A stretch of 10,636 nt of DNA. Source: Myxococcales bacterium (GTDB taxonomy: Bacteria > Myxococcota_A > Polyangia > Nannocystales > Nannocystaceae). The notes under the pieces are model-generated. The model was not told the DNA's origin, ran no database searches, and saw only the letters and a program-made list of their open reading frames with translations. The stretch's first letter is position 1. Every line of letters starts with the position of its first letter. The position numbers were made by a program, and so were the translations under genes. Of this stretch, positions 1 through 5,810 are shown piece by piece. The stretch is from assembly GCA_020431135.1 (NCBI GenBank), contig JAGQIT010000119.1, forward strand, positions 1 to 10,636. The letters run 5' to 3'.

Positions 1-2172
1 GGCGCGAGCACGATCACCCAGCAGCTCGTCAAGCTCGTCGACAACCGCGGCGGCCTGGCCGATCGGACACTAGGAAAGAAGCTCCGCGAGGTCGCCCGCG
101 CCCAGAACCTCGAGGAGGTGATGGACAAGCCGGCGATCCTCCAGGCCTACGTCAACCGCCTGCCCTACGGCCACGGCCTCGTCGGGCCCGAGGCGGCCGC
201 GCAGGGCTACTTCGGCGTCCGCGCCCGCGACCTGAGCTGGGCCCAGGCGGCGTTCCTCGCCGTCCTCCCGCGGGCGCCCTCCTACCTCGACCCCTACCGC
301 CACCCGGAGCGCGTGCGCCTGCGTCAGGCGGCGCTCCTCGACGCGCTCCACGAGGAGGGGCACCTCACCGACGAGGAGCACCGCGCGGCGACGTCGGAGC
401 CGGTCGTTCTCAAGGAGCTCGAGCACCCCTTCCTCGCGCCGCACCTCGTCGACGCGCTGATCGCCGAGGGGGCGCTCGAACGCGCCACCGAAGACGCGGA
501 CGCCGAGACCCGGACGACCCTCGACCTCGACCTCCAGCGCGACGTCGAGGGCCTCGTGCGCACGCGCATGGCCGCCCTCGCCGACAAGGGGGCGACAGAC
601 GCGGCGGCGCTCGTCGTCGACAACCTCACGGGCGAGGTCCTGGCCTACGTCGGCTCGGCCGACTTCCACGACCCGGAGATCTCCGGGCAGGTCGACATGA
701 TCCGGGCGCAGCGCCAGCCCGGCTCGACCCTCAAGCCCTTCGTCTACGCCCTCGCGCTCGCCCACGGCCACCGCGCGAGCGAGGCGATCGCCGACGTCGC
801 GACGCGCTTCGAGGAGGCGGGCGGGACCTACACGCCGGTGAACTTCAGCCGCGGCTACGACGGGCCGATCAGCCTGCGCGAGGCGCTCGCCGGCTCGCTC
901 AACGTCCCCGCAGTCCGCCTCGCCGCCGAGCTCGGGCACGACGAGCTCCTCCGCTTCCTCCGCGACCTCGGCCTCGTGAGCCTCGACCAGCCGGCGGAGC
1001 ACTACGGCCTCGCGCTCGCCCTCGGCGGCGGCGAGGTCCGCCTGCGCGAGCTCGCCGAGGCCTACGTCGCCCTCGCCCGCGGCGGCGAGCGGATCCCCCT
1101 GCGCCTCACCGTCGACGACCCGGACGCCCTCGGCGTACCTGTCCCCGAGGGCAGCGGCGCGCGCCTCCTCGATCCGGCCGTCGCCGCCCAGATCGCGGAG
1201 ATCCTCAGCGACCCGCTCGCCCGCGTCCGCGGCCTCCACGGCCGCGGCCCCTTCGGCTTCGGCTACCCCGTCGCGATCAAGACCGGGACCTCGTCGGGCT
1301 ACCGCGACACCTGGACCGTCGGCTTCACCCGCGAGCGCACCGTCGCCGTCTGGGTCGGCAACGCCGACGGCAGCGGCACAGCCAGCCTCACCGGGGCCTC
1401 GGGCGCCGGCTACCTCTTCGCCGACGTCATGCGCCGGGTGATGGACGACGTCGCCAGCCGCGCGCCGCTGTGGGAGCCCGAGCTGCTGGCGAGCGTCGAG
1501 GTCTGCCCGCTCTCCGGCGCCCCCGCGGGGCCGGCCTGCCCCGAGCGCGTCCGTCGCTACGAGATCCGACCCGCCGACGAACAGGCCGACGCACACGCCG
1601 ACGACCACGGACACGAGCACGCCGCGGAGGCCGAGGCCGCAGAGAACCCCGAGGGCCCCGAGCCGTGCGCGATGCACGTCCACGTCCGCCGCGATCCCGT
1701 CGCCCCCAGCGGCTGGCGCTGCGACCCGCGCGGCCGCGAGGTCGCCGTCGCCCTCGGCGAGGAGTACGAGGAGTGGCTCCTCGCCTACGGGCCGCCGGCG
1801 ACGACCGGCGCCGACGGCCAGCGGATCCCGTGGATCGCCCGCTCCGGCGCCCCCGGCTGCGACGACGACGACGGCGCCGCGCTGCCGACGCTGCGGGTCG
1901 TCGCCCCGGCGACCGGCTCGGTGCTCCTCCTCGACTCCCGCGGCGGCCCCGAGTCGCAGGTCGTCGAGATCGACGTCGCCGTCGAGCCGGCCTCACGCGC
2001 CGCGGAGCTGGGAGAGCTCGAGATCCTCATCGACGGCGAGCTGGTCGCGCGGACATCCTGGCCGCACCGCGTCACCGCGCCGATCACCGCGGGCGACCAC
2101 GAGATCACCGCCCGCCCCGCGGATCCCCGCCAGTTCGCCCGGATCCAGCCGAACCTGTTCAGCGTGCGCTAG
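1..2172 (+). CDS. pbpC: Penicillin-binding protein 1C (glycosyltransferase/transpeptidase), 5'-truncated
   Basis: Bifunctional peptidoglycan synthase of the PBP1C family, expected to act from the inner membrane into the periplasm. The reading frame is open from the window edge, so the membrane anchor and first GT51 motif are missing; 723 residues remain, numbered here from the edge. The sequence opens in the GT51 motif GASTITQQLVK, followed by KKLREVARAQNLEE, KPAILQAYVN and GPEAAAQGYF. The transpeptidase domain has all three motifs: STLK (242-245, catalytic Ser242), SLN (299-301) and KTG (427-429). A Cys-containing connector (CPLSG, residue 502 on) precedes a His/Asp/Glu-rich insert (about 525-547). 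The last ~95 residues look like the C-terminal domain typical of PBP1C (Pfam BiPBP_C). An alpha-2-macroglobulin gene often neighbours pbpC; it would lie upstream, outside the window. The TAG stop falls inside the target site of an inserted element. Confidence 0.95.
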   Translation, partial: GASTITQQLVKLVDNRGGLADRTLGKKLREVARAQNLEEVMDKPAILQAYVNRLPYGHGLVGPEAAAQGYFGVRARDLSWAQAAFLAVLPRAPSYLDPYRHPERVRLRQAALLDALHEEGHLTDEEHRAATSEPVVLKELEHPFLAPHLVDALIAEGALERATEDADAETRTTLDLDLQRDVEGLVRTRMAALADKGATDAAALVVDNLTGEVLAYVGSADFHDPEISGQVDMIRAQRQPGSTLKPFVYALALAHGHRASEAIADVATRFEEAGGTYTPVNFSRGYDGPISLREALAGSLNVPAVRLAAELGHDELLRFLRDLGLVSLDQPAEHYGLALALGGGEVRLRELAEAYVALARGGERIPLRLTVDDPDALGVPVPEGSGARLLDPAVAAQIAEILSDPLARVRGLHGRGPFGFGYPVAIKTGTSSGYRDTWTVGFTRERTVAVWVGNADGSGTASLTGASGAGYLFADVMRRVMDDVASRAPLWEPELLASVEVCPLSGAPAGPACPERVRRYEIRPADEQADAHADDHGHEHAAEAEAAENPEGPEPCAMHVHVRRDPVAPSGWRCDPRGREVAVALGEEYEEWLLAYGPPATTGADGQRIPWIARSGAPGCDDDDGAALPTLRVVAPATGSVLLLDSRGGPESQVVEIDVAVEPASRAAELGELEILIDGELVARTSWPHRVTAPITAGDHEITARPADPRQFARIQPNLFSVR

Positions 2173-2329
2173 GAGGCTGTCCGAGTCTTCGGCGCGTGGC
2201 CTCGCGCAGCAATCGTCGGCCCTCTCGGCTTCGTCAGAACGCCGCTGTACTCGGCGTACTGCAGGTCCTGACGGGAGGGTCGGCGAGGACAAGCGAGGGC
2301 GCGTGACGAATACTCGGACAGCCTCCTAG
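2169..2329. mobile_element. MITE-like non-autonomous element with CTAG target duplication
   Basis: The element runs from 2173 to 2325 (~153 bp). Its terminal inverted repeat begins GAGGCTGTCCGAGT at both ends. Including the flanks, 2169-2191 and 2307-2329 are complementary over 23 bases with one mismatch. CTAG occurs at both outer edges (2169-2172 and 2326-2329), as expected for a CTAG or TA target duplication. The arms show more complementarity inside (2232-2237 with 2268-2273; GTAC 2247-2250 with GTAC 2256-2259), so much of it could fold into one hairpin. No transposase is encoded, which fits a MITE mobilised in trans. TA/CTAG-duplicating IS5-group elements are a plausible parent, but that assignment is inference. 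Confidence 0.8.
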
Positions 2330-2390
2330 GCGGCGCTGAGCCCCTCGGCGCGCGGGCTAACACGAGCGCACGACACCGAAGCTCACCTCG

Positions 2391-2416
2391 CGGCGGGACG
2401 GCGCGCCGTCCCGCCG
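2391..2416. terminator. Perfect 26-bp palindrome, probable bidirectional terminator
   Basis: Bases 2391-2416 are a perfect palindrome whose first half is CGGCGGGACGGCG. As RNA, either strand would form a very stable GC hairpin. It lies between the convergent 3' ends of pbpC (+) and the YjbQ-family gene (-), where a shared terminator is expected. No T-tract follows on either strand, so it is not a classical intrinsic terminator. It may instead block 3' decay or be a protein-binding palindrome. Confidence 0.5.
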
Positions 2417-2453
2417 AGCCTCGGGAGACATCGCCGCCGGTCGAGCGCGCCCC

Positions 2454-2873
2454 CTACTCGCCGATGATCTTGATCAGCGCCCGCTTGCGCCGACGGCCGT
2501 CGAACTCCGCGTAGAAGATCTGCTCCCAGGGGCCGAAGTCGAGGCGACCCTCGGTGATCGCGACCACGACCTCGCGGCCCATCACCTGGCGCTTGAGGTG
2601 GGCGTCGCCGTTGTCCTCGCCGGTGTTGTTGTGGCGGTAGTGGCTCGTCGGCGCGTGCGGGGCGAGGCCCTCGAGCCAGTCGTCGTAGTCCTGGATGAGG
2701 CCGGGCTCGTCGTCGTTGATGTAGACGCTCGCGGTGATGTGCATCGCGTTGACCAGGCACAGGCCCTCGCGGACGCCGCTCCGCTGCAGCGCGGCCTCGA
2801 CCTTCGGCGTGATGTTGATGTAGGCGCGGCGGCCCTTGGTCTCGAACCACAGCTCTTCGCGGTAGGACTTCAT
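2454..2873 (-). CDS. yjbQ: YjbQ/UPF0047 family protein (secondary thiamine-phosphate synthase-like)
   Basis: A 139-residue soluble protein that covers the whole YjbQ/UPF0047 family, whose usual length is ~135-140. Family members carry weak thiamine-phosphate synthase activity in E. coli; the true cellular role is unresolved. Visible conserved features are [11 protein letters not shown] (residues 43-53), the polar stretch [16 protein letters not shown] (78-93) and the C-terminal [13 protein letters not shown] (114-126). His45, His81 and His92 sit where the family's conserved metal/ligand-binding histidines are found. I chose the ATG giving [10 protein letters not shown] because family members begin about there; an in-frame GTG six codons upstream (2889-2891) is an alternative. 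Neither start has a good Shine-Dalgarno. It lies 122 bp downstream of rpmB on the same strand and converges with pbpC. Confidence 0.9.
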   Translation of the reverse strand: MKSYREELWFETKGRRAYINITPKVEAALQRSGVREGLCLVNAMHITASVYINDDEPGLIQDYDDWLEGLAPHAPTSHYRHNNTGEDNGDAHLKRQVMGREVVVAITEGRLDFGPWEQIFYAEFDGRRRKRALIKIIGE

Positions 2874-2934
2874 GGGCCGGGAGGATGCCACGTCGACCGT
2901 CGGCGAGCGTCAGGTCAGCGCCTTAAGCGCGAGC

Positions 2935-2961
2935 GCCCGCGGGTCCAGAGGACACGCGGGC
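2935..2961 (-). terminator. Hairpin downstream of rpmB, possible terminator
   Basis: GCCCGCG (2935-2941) pairs with CGCGGGC (2955-2961). After one mismatch, GTCC (2943-2946) pairs with GGAC (2950-2953) around an AGA loop, an 11-bp stem in all. It lies about 35 bp past the rpmB stop codon. A second, weaker hairpin (CCCCT/AGGGG, 2972-2984) lies between it and rpmB. Neither is followed by a T-tract, so factor-independent termination is uncertain. Confidence 0.4.
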
Positions 2962-2995
2962 CGTGGCGGCGCCCCTCGAAGGGGACGGACCGGAC

Positions 2996-3232
2996 TTAGA
3001 CGCTCTCGCCGCGGGCGCGGATGTCGCGAAGAACGGCCTCGATGCCGCGCTTGCTGATGATCCGCATGCCGTGGGAGCTCACCTTGAGGCGAACCCAGCG
3101 GTTCTCGCTCGGGACCCAGAAACGCTTCTCGTGGAGGTTCGGGTTCGTCCGCCGCTTGGTGCGGATGTGCGAGTGGGAGACGTTCATGCCCGTGAGGGGG
3201 CGCTTTCCGGTGACCTGACAGACCTGTGCCAT
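2996..3232 (-). CDS. rpmB: 50S ribosomal protein L28
   Basis: A 78-residue large-subunit ribosomal protein, the same length as E. coli L28 and alignable along its whole length. It begins [12 protein letters not shown] and contains the family stretches [18 protein letters not shown] and VSSHGMR, ending in a basic helix ([16 protein letters not shown]). Only one cysteine (Cys5) is present, so it is the zinc-free type. The ATG at 3230-3232 is preceded by a strong Shine-Dalgarno, GGGGAG, with 8 bases between. An in-frame upstream extension to 3340 exists but lacks family similarity. In many bacteria rpmB is followed by rpmG (L33); here it is followed by a YjbQ-family gene, so no rpmB-rpmG operon is present in the window. 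Confidence 0.97.
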   Translation of the reverse strand: MAQVCQVTGKRPLTGMNVSHSHIRTKRRTNPNLHEKRFWVPSENRWVRLKVSSHGMRIISKRGIEAVLRDIRARGESV

Positions 3233-3240
3233 GGCGAATA

Positions 3241-3261
3241 CTCCCCGGCGGGTGCGGGGAG
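3241..3261 (-). promoter_or_regulatory. Hairpin sequestering the rpmB Shine-Dalgarno
   Basis: On the plus strand CTCCCCG (3241-3247) is exactly complementary to CGGGGAG (3255-3261), with a 7-base loop. In the rpmB mRNA the downstream arm contains the whole Shine-Dalgarno (GGGGAG, complement of 3241-3246). Folding would hide the ribosome binding site. This resembles translational control of ribosomal protein genes, but no ligand or binding partner can be read from the sequence. Confidence 0.45.
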
Positions 3262-3475
3262 GACGGAGGCTGCCGCCTTTTGTCCGAGGAGTCAAGCGCC
3301 CGGCCAGAGCCGGCTTCAGCGCCGCGATCTCCCGATTCATCGCGCAAATGCTCGGAATTGCAGCTGTACACGGCGCTTTGCGGCTCCTGATGCGATCACG
3401 GCGTGAGCCCTCCGCAGATGCACCTCGAGAACCGACGACGCCGCTTCGGGCCGTGAGATCTCTGCCTCGATGACC

Positions 3476-4132
3476 TCAGGGCGGCGCGCCGCCGGCGACC
3501 CACGCGTCGAAGAGGTCGAGCTGCGCCGGGCTCAGGGCCTTGTCTGGGGGCATCTGCGTCCCGAGGCCGCCGACCTCGAGCTGGGTGTCGCGGAGCTTGT
3601 TGAGGAGGTAGCTGCCGGCGACGTCGCAGGGCTGGACGAGGATCAGCGCCGGCACGCCCTTGGAGGGCGCGTCGACGAAGGACGCGTAGGCCGTGTCGGC
3701 GTCGGGGTAGCTCACCTTGTGACAGCCGCAGCGGGCCTCGATGATCGGGAAGATCTCGGCGGCGAAGGAGGGGCCGTCCAGCGGGCAGGTGAGCCCTGTC
3801 GTGCTGGAGCCCTCCGTGTCGCTGTCGCTGTCACCCGTCGTCGACGCCGTGGTGACCGTCGAGCCTGCGCTCGTCACGGTCGACGTGGTCGTGGTCGTGG
3901 TCGTGGTTGCGGTGGTCGTCGACATCGAGGTCGAGCCGTCGTCCGTCGTCGTCGAGGTGCTCGCCTCGGTCGCGGCCGCGCTCGACGTCGCCGCCCCTGT
4001 CGTCGCCTCGCCTGTGGCCTCGGCGTCGTCTGTCTCGCTGCCGCTGGCCATCTCTGTCCCCGCGCACGCGCCGAGCCCGAGCGCGACCGCCAGCGCGGCG
4101 GCGACGAGGGGGCGCCGAGGACGACCGGTCAT
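3476..4132 (-). CDS. Lipoprotein with Thr/Ser-rich stalk and CxCH cytochrome-c-like domain (paralog 1)
   Basis: A 218-residue predicted lipoprotein. The N-terminus has basic residues, a hydrophobic core (LVAAALAVALGLGAC) and a lipobox cysteine at position 23. Residues 25-114 form a low-complexity Thr/Ser/Ala/Asp stalk. Residues 116-218 form a compact domain with AEIFPIIEARCGCHK (Cys135, Cys137, His138), SYLLNKL and VGGLGTQMPP, ending WVAGGAPP. This layout matches the small c-type cytochrome domains of planctomycete/myxobacterial surface proteins (Cys-His near the start, MPP as possible axial Met, WI/V-x-GA end), but CxxCH is one residue short. Two further cysteines (Cys116, Cys169) could form a disulfide. 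It is paralogous to the next gene upstream, 127 bp away behind a terminator, so it probably has its own promoter. The ATG at 4130-4132 gives the cleanest signal peptide; a TTG 17 codons earlier is possible. Function unknown; haem binding is unproven. Confidence 0.85.
   Translation of the reverse strand: MTGRPRRPLVAAALAVALGLGACAGTEMASGSETDDAEATGEATTGAATSSAAATEASTSTTTDDGSTSMSTTTATTTTTTTTSTVTSAGSTVTTASTTGDSDSDTEGSSTTGLTCPLDGPSFAAEIFPIIEARCGCHKVSYPDADTAYASFVDAPSKGVPALILVQPCDVAGSYLLNKLRDTQLEVGGLGTQMPPDKALSPAQLDLFDAWVAGGAPP
3885..3908. repeat. Hexanucleotide repeat GTGGTC in lipoprotein stalk
   Basis: Three perfect GTGGTC copies (3885-3902) are followed by one imperfect copy (GTGGTT). They encode part of a Thr run in the stalk of the minus-strand lipoprotein. 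Gain or loss of a unit would change stalk length by two residues without a frameshift. Confidence 0.8.
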
Positions 4133-4198
4133 CGCGCAGAGGATCGCCTGTGATCGCGGCCGAGGGAAGCGGCGCGCCGACAAAAGCAGGGGGGAGGC

Positions 4199-4230
4199 AA
4201 AAAAGAAGCGGGCCGCATTGGCGGCCCGCT
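4199..4230 (-). terminator. Intrinsic terminator of paralog 2 lipoprotein gene
   Basis: AGCGGGCCGC (4207-4216) and GCGGCCCGCT (4221-4230) form a perfect 10-bp stem with an ATTG loop. On the minus strand the hairpin is followed directly by TTCTTTTTT (plus-strand A-rich 4199-4207). It lies about 30 bp beyond the stop codon of the 4260-4958 gene, which makes it a textbook rho-independent terminator for that gene. Confidence 0.9.
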
Positions 4231-4259
4231 CCAGGTCTTCGTGAGGGACGAAGGACCGA

Positions 4260-4958
4260 TCAGGGGTTGGCGCCCTCGGCGATCCAGTCCTTGACCATCA
4301 TGATCTTGTCCGCGGACAGCGGCCCGCCGGGGGGCATCGGGTTGCCGACGCCGCCGACGTCGAGGTGCGTCCCCTCGAGCTTGTTGACCAGGTAGCTCAT
4401 CCCCGGCATGCCCGGGTTGACGCGCTGGAGGCCGCCGGCCTGGGTCGCGTTGACGCCGACGAGGTTGCTGTAGGCCGTCGCCGCGTCGGGCATGTGGAGG
4501 CCCGCCTTCGGGTCCGGGATGTGGCAGCTGCAGCTCGCGCCGATGATCCCCGGGTAGATGTCGGCCTCGAAGCTGAGCCCGCCGTCGGTCGTCGTGCCGT
4601 CCGTCGTGCCGTCCGTGTCCGTGTCCGTGTCCGTGTCCGTCGCGGTGGCGTCGGTCGTGTCGGTCGTCGCGTCGGTGGCGGTGCCGTCGGTCGTGTCGGT
4701 CGTCGACCCGGTCGTCGTCGTGTCGGTCGTGTCGGTCGTCGACCCGGTCGTCGTCGTCTCGTCGCTCGTCGTCGACGAGTCGCTGGTCGACGAGTCGGTC
4801 GTCGAGCTGCTGGTCGAGTCGGTCGTCGTGCCGGTCGTCGCCGTCGTGTCGCTGGTGGCGGAGTCGGTGTCGGTGTCACCGACGTCGTCGCCGGCGCACG
4901 CGGTGAGACCCGCGCAGATGATCAGGGCGGCCACCGCCCGCGAGAGGTCGTTCAACAT
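4260..4958 (-). CDS. Lipoprotein with Thr/Asp-rich stalk and CxCH cytochrome-c-like domain (paralog 2)
   Basis: A 232-residue predicted lipoprotein. The signal peptide MLNDLSRAVAALIICAGLTAC ends in a lipobox with Cys21. Residues 22-127 are almost entirely Thr, Ser, Asp and Gly, including a perfect duplication of 12 residues. The C-terminal ~105 residues match paralog 1: ADIYPGIIGASCSCHIP (Cys143, Cys145, His146), DAATAYSNLVG, MSYLVNKL, VGGVGNPMPP (208-210) and DWIAEGANP. As in paralog 1, the haem motif is CxCH instead of CxxCH. The ATG at 4956-4958 follows a GAGGA Shine-Dalgarno at good spacing. The gene ends at a clear intrinsic terminator. A surface-anchored redox or ligand-binding domain displayed on a flexible stalk is the likely architecture; substrate and partner are unknown. 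Confidence 0.88.
   Translation of the reverse strand: MLNDLSRAVAALIICAGLTACAGDDVGDTDTDSATSDTTATTGTTTDSTSSSTTDSSTSDSSTTSDETTTTGSTTDTTDTTTTGSTTDTTDGTATDATTDTTDATATDTDTDTDTDGTTDGTTTDGGLSFEADIYPGIIGASCSCHIPDPKAGLHMPDAATAYSNLVGVNATQAGGLQRVNPGMPGMSYLVNKLEGTHLDVGGVGNPMPPGGPLSADKIMMVKDWIAEGANP
4615..4638. repeat. Hexanucleotide repeat GTGTCC (four perfect copies)
   Basis: Four consecutive GTGTCC units encode the Thr-Asp alternation next to the C-terminal domain of the minus-strand lipoprotein. As an in-frame microsatellite it could change stalk length by slippage. Confidence 0.9.
4686..4757. repeat. Perfect tandem duplication of a 36-bp unit
   Basis: Bases 4686-4721 and 4722-4757 are identical. They encode two copies of the 12-residue unit TTTTGSTTDTTD in the lipoprotein stalk. 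Identity at third codon positions as well points to a recent duplication. Confidence 0.93.
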
Positions 4959-5402
4959 AGATGTCCTCGTACTGTTTTCCGAAGTGAAGGGTAGGAAGCG
5001 AAGGGGCCCCCAAGGTGCCAGCGAGGGCCCCTGCTGGCAACCTCCGAACAGGATTTGTCGGCGATCTTCGGGGCCCTAGGGCCGGTCCCGCGAGTTCAGG
5101 AAGTCGCGGTGATCTCGACAACAACTCTGCCAGTCACCAGCTGGAGATCCCGGCGCATCTCAGTACAAAGAGTAGGTACAACAACGCGAACTTCTCACTC
5201 CGCGGCGGAGAACCTCAGAGCGCCCCCGCTCGTGTCATCGCCTCGCGAGTGTCTGCGAGGGGTGATCTCGGGGCTCGCGGACCCGACACCCGACGGCGCT
5301 GGGGGTCGTTCGCCCCCTGCGGTGATCCGCAGATCTTCTCGCCCCTTCGCCGCGCGTCGGCGTCCTGCGGCGCGAGAGCACGCGTCGAGGTCTCACGGCG
5401 GG

Positions 5403-5453
5403 CTCCGTCGCGTCGATCGATCGCGCCGTGGATCGACGCGGGGTGCGACGGAG
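5403..5453. repeat. Bulged 16-bp inverted repeat upstream of asd
   Basis: Bases 5403-5418 (CTCCGTCGCGTCGATC) pair with 5431-5440 and 5448-5453. The right arm has a 7-base bulge (5441-5447), and the loop is 12 bases. It lies about 360 bp before asd and is the strongest fold in this gene-free stretch. Its role is unknown. Confidence 0.6.
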
Positions 5454-5795
5454 GTCCGAGCGCACGAGCGTCGCGGCAGCTCGCGTCGCGGCGGGCGCTC
5501 GCGCCGTCATCGTCAACCTTGCTCCTTCTTCCCTCGTCGGGCGGTCTGTCACGAAGGCAAGCGCAGAGCAGCCGCGGCCGACCTCGAGGCGCATGCCGAG
5601 CGCCAAGCTCGTTGGTGCGCGCGCCGAGGTCGTCGCGCGGAGCGAGGGTTTGCAGCGGGCGAAGAGCTCAGCAGCCCGCGCCTCGGCGCGACCGGGGAGC
5701 GCCCCTCGGGGTCGAGCTCGGGTGTCATCCGCTGCGACCGGAGGACGGGGGCCTCGGCCGCCCGCGCCGTCGATGCCCTCGCGGCCGCGGGCCCG

Positions 5796-5804
5796 TGCTA
5801 TAGG
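5796..5804 (+). promoter_or_regulatory. Extended -10 promoter of asd; predicted leaderless transcript
   Basis: TGCTATAGG carries an extended -10 element (TG-n-TATAGG). The usual 6-7 base distance from the -10 hexamer places the transcription start at or next to the A of the asd ATG at 5811. No Shine-Dalgarno is present in the intervening GGCCGGCC-type sequence. No good -35 box is visible, as is common for extended -10 promoters. Confidence 0.5.
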
Positions 5805-5810
5805 CCGGCC

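Larger units (their letters stand above)
4959..5810. other. 852-bp gene-free stretch with a series of hairpins
   Basis: No reading frame here looks like a protein: the open frames are Arg/Ala/Ser-rich with no domain pattern. The left end carries the leader of the divergent lipoprotein gene, including the inverted repeat TGCCAGC/GCTGGCA (5016-5022 with 5033-5039) and the 12-bp palindrome GGCCCTAGGGCC (5072-5083). The middle holds several separate hairpins: 5241-5260 (CCTCGC/GCGAGG), 5301-5317 (GGGGG/CCCCC), 5317-5332 (CTGCGG-TGAT-CCGCAG) and a long bulged inverted repeat at 5403-5453. The right end carries the asd promoter. I could not match it to a lysine riboswitch or any other RNA family. 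Confidence 0.6.

Noticed and set aside
70..1683. Long minus-strand open frame (537 codons) opposite pbpC
   Set aside because: It is the antisense shadow of a gene with strong G/C third positions; the plus-strand frame has full PBP motifs.
1470..2306. Plus-strand Arg/Pro-rich frame and similar alternative frames inside pbpC
   Set aside because: Out-of-frame reading of pbpC with a composition typical of GC-rich shadow frames.
2169..2363. 64-codon minus-strand open frame spanning the MITE
   Set aside because: It covers the mobile element end to end, reads through both inverted repeats, and shows no protein features. It is probably an over-annotation wherever the repeat occurs.
3290..3295. TTGACT -35-like hexamer on the minus strand upstream of rpmB
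   Set aside because: No acceptable -10 element lies 16-18 bases downstream, so a promoter call is not supported.
3231..3473. 80-codon plus-strand open frame between rpmB and the lipoprotein gene
   Set aside because: It overlaps the rpmB start and leader on the opposite strand, is Arg/Ala-rich, and has no recognisable pattern.
4615..4757. CRISPR-like array
   Set aside because: The repeats are contiguous, without spacers, and are in-frame coding repeats of a Thr/Asp stalk.
5055..5810. In-frame N-terminal extension of asd by 252 codons
   Set aside because: The extension is Arg/Ser/Ala-rich with no domain pattern. The Rossmann strand begins right at the ATG at 5811, and a promoter sits just before it.
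4959..5810. Lysine riboswitch or other known leader RNA ahead of asd
   Set aside because: I could not find the conserved core of a lysine riboswitch, and the promoter next to the ATG would exclude the region from the asd transcript.
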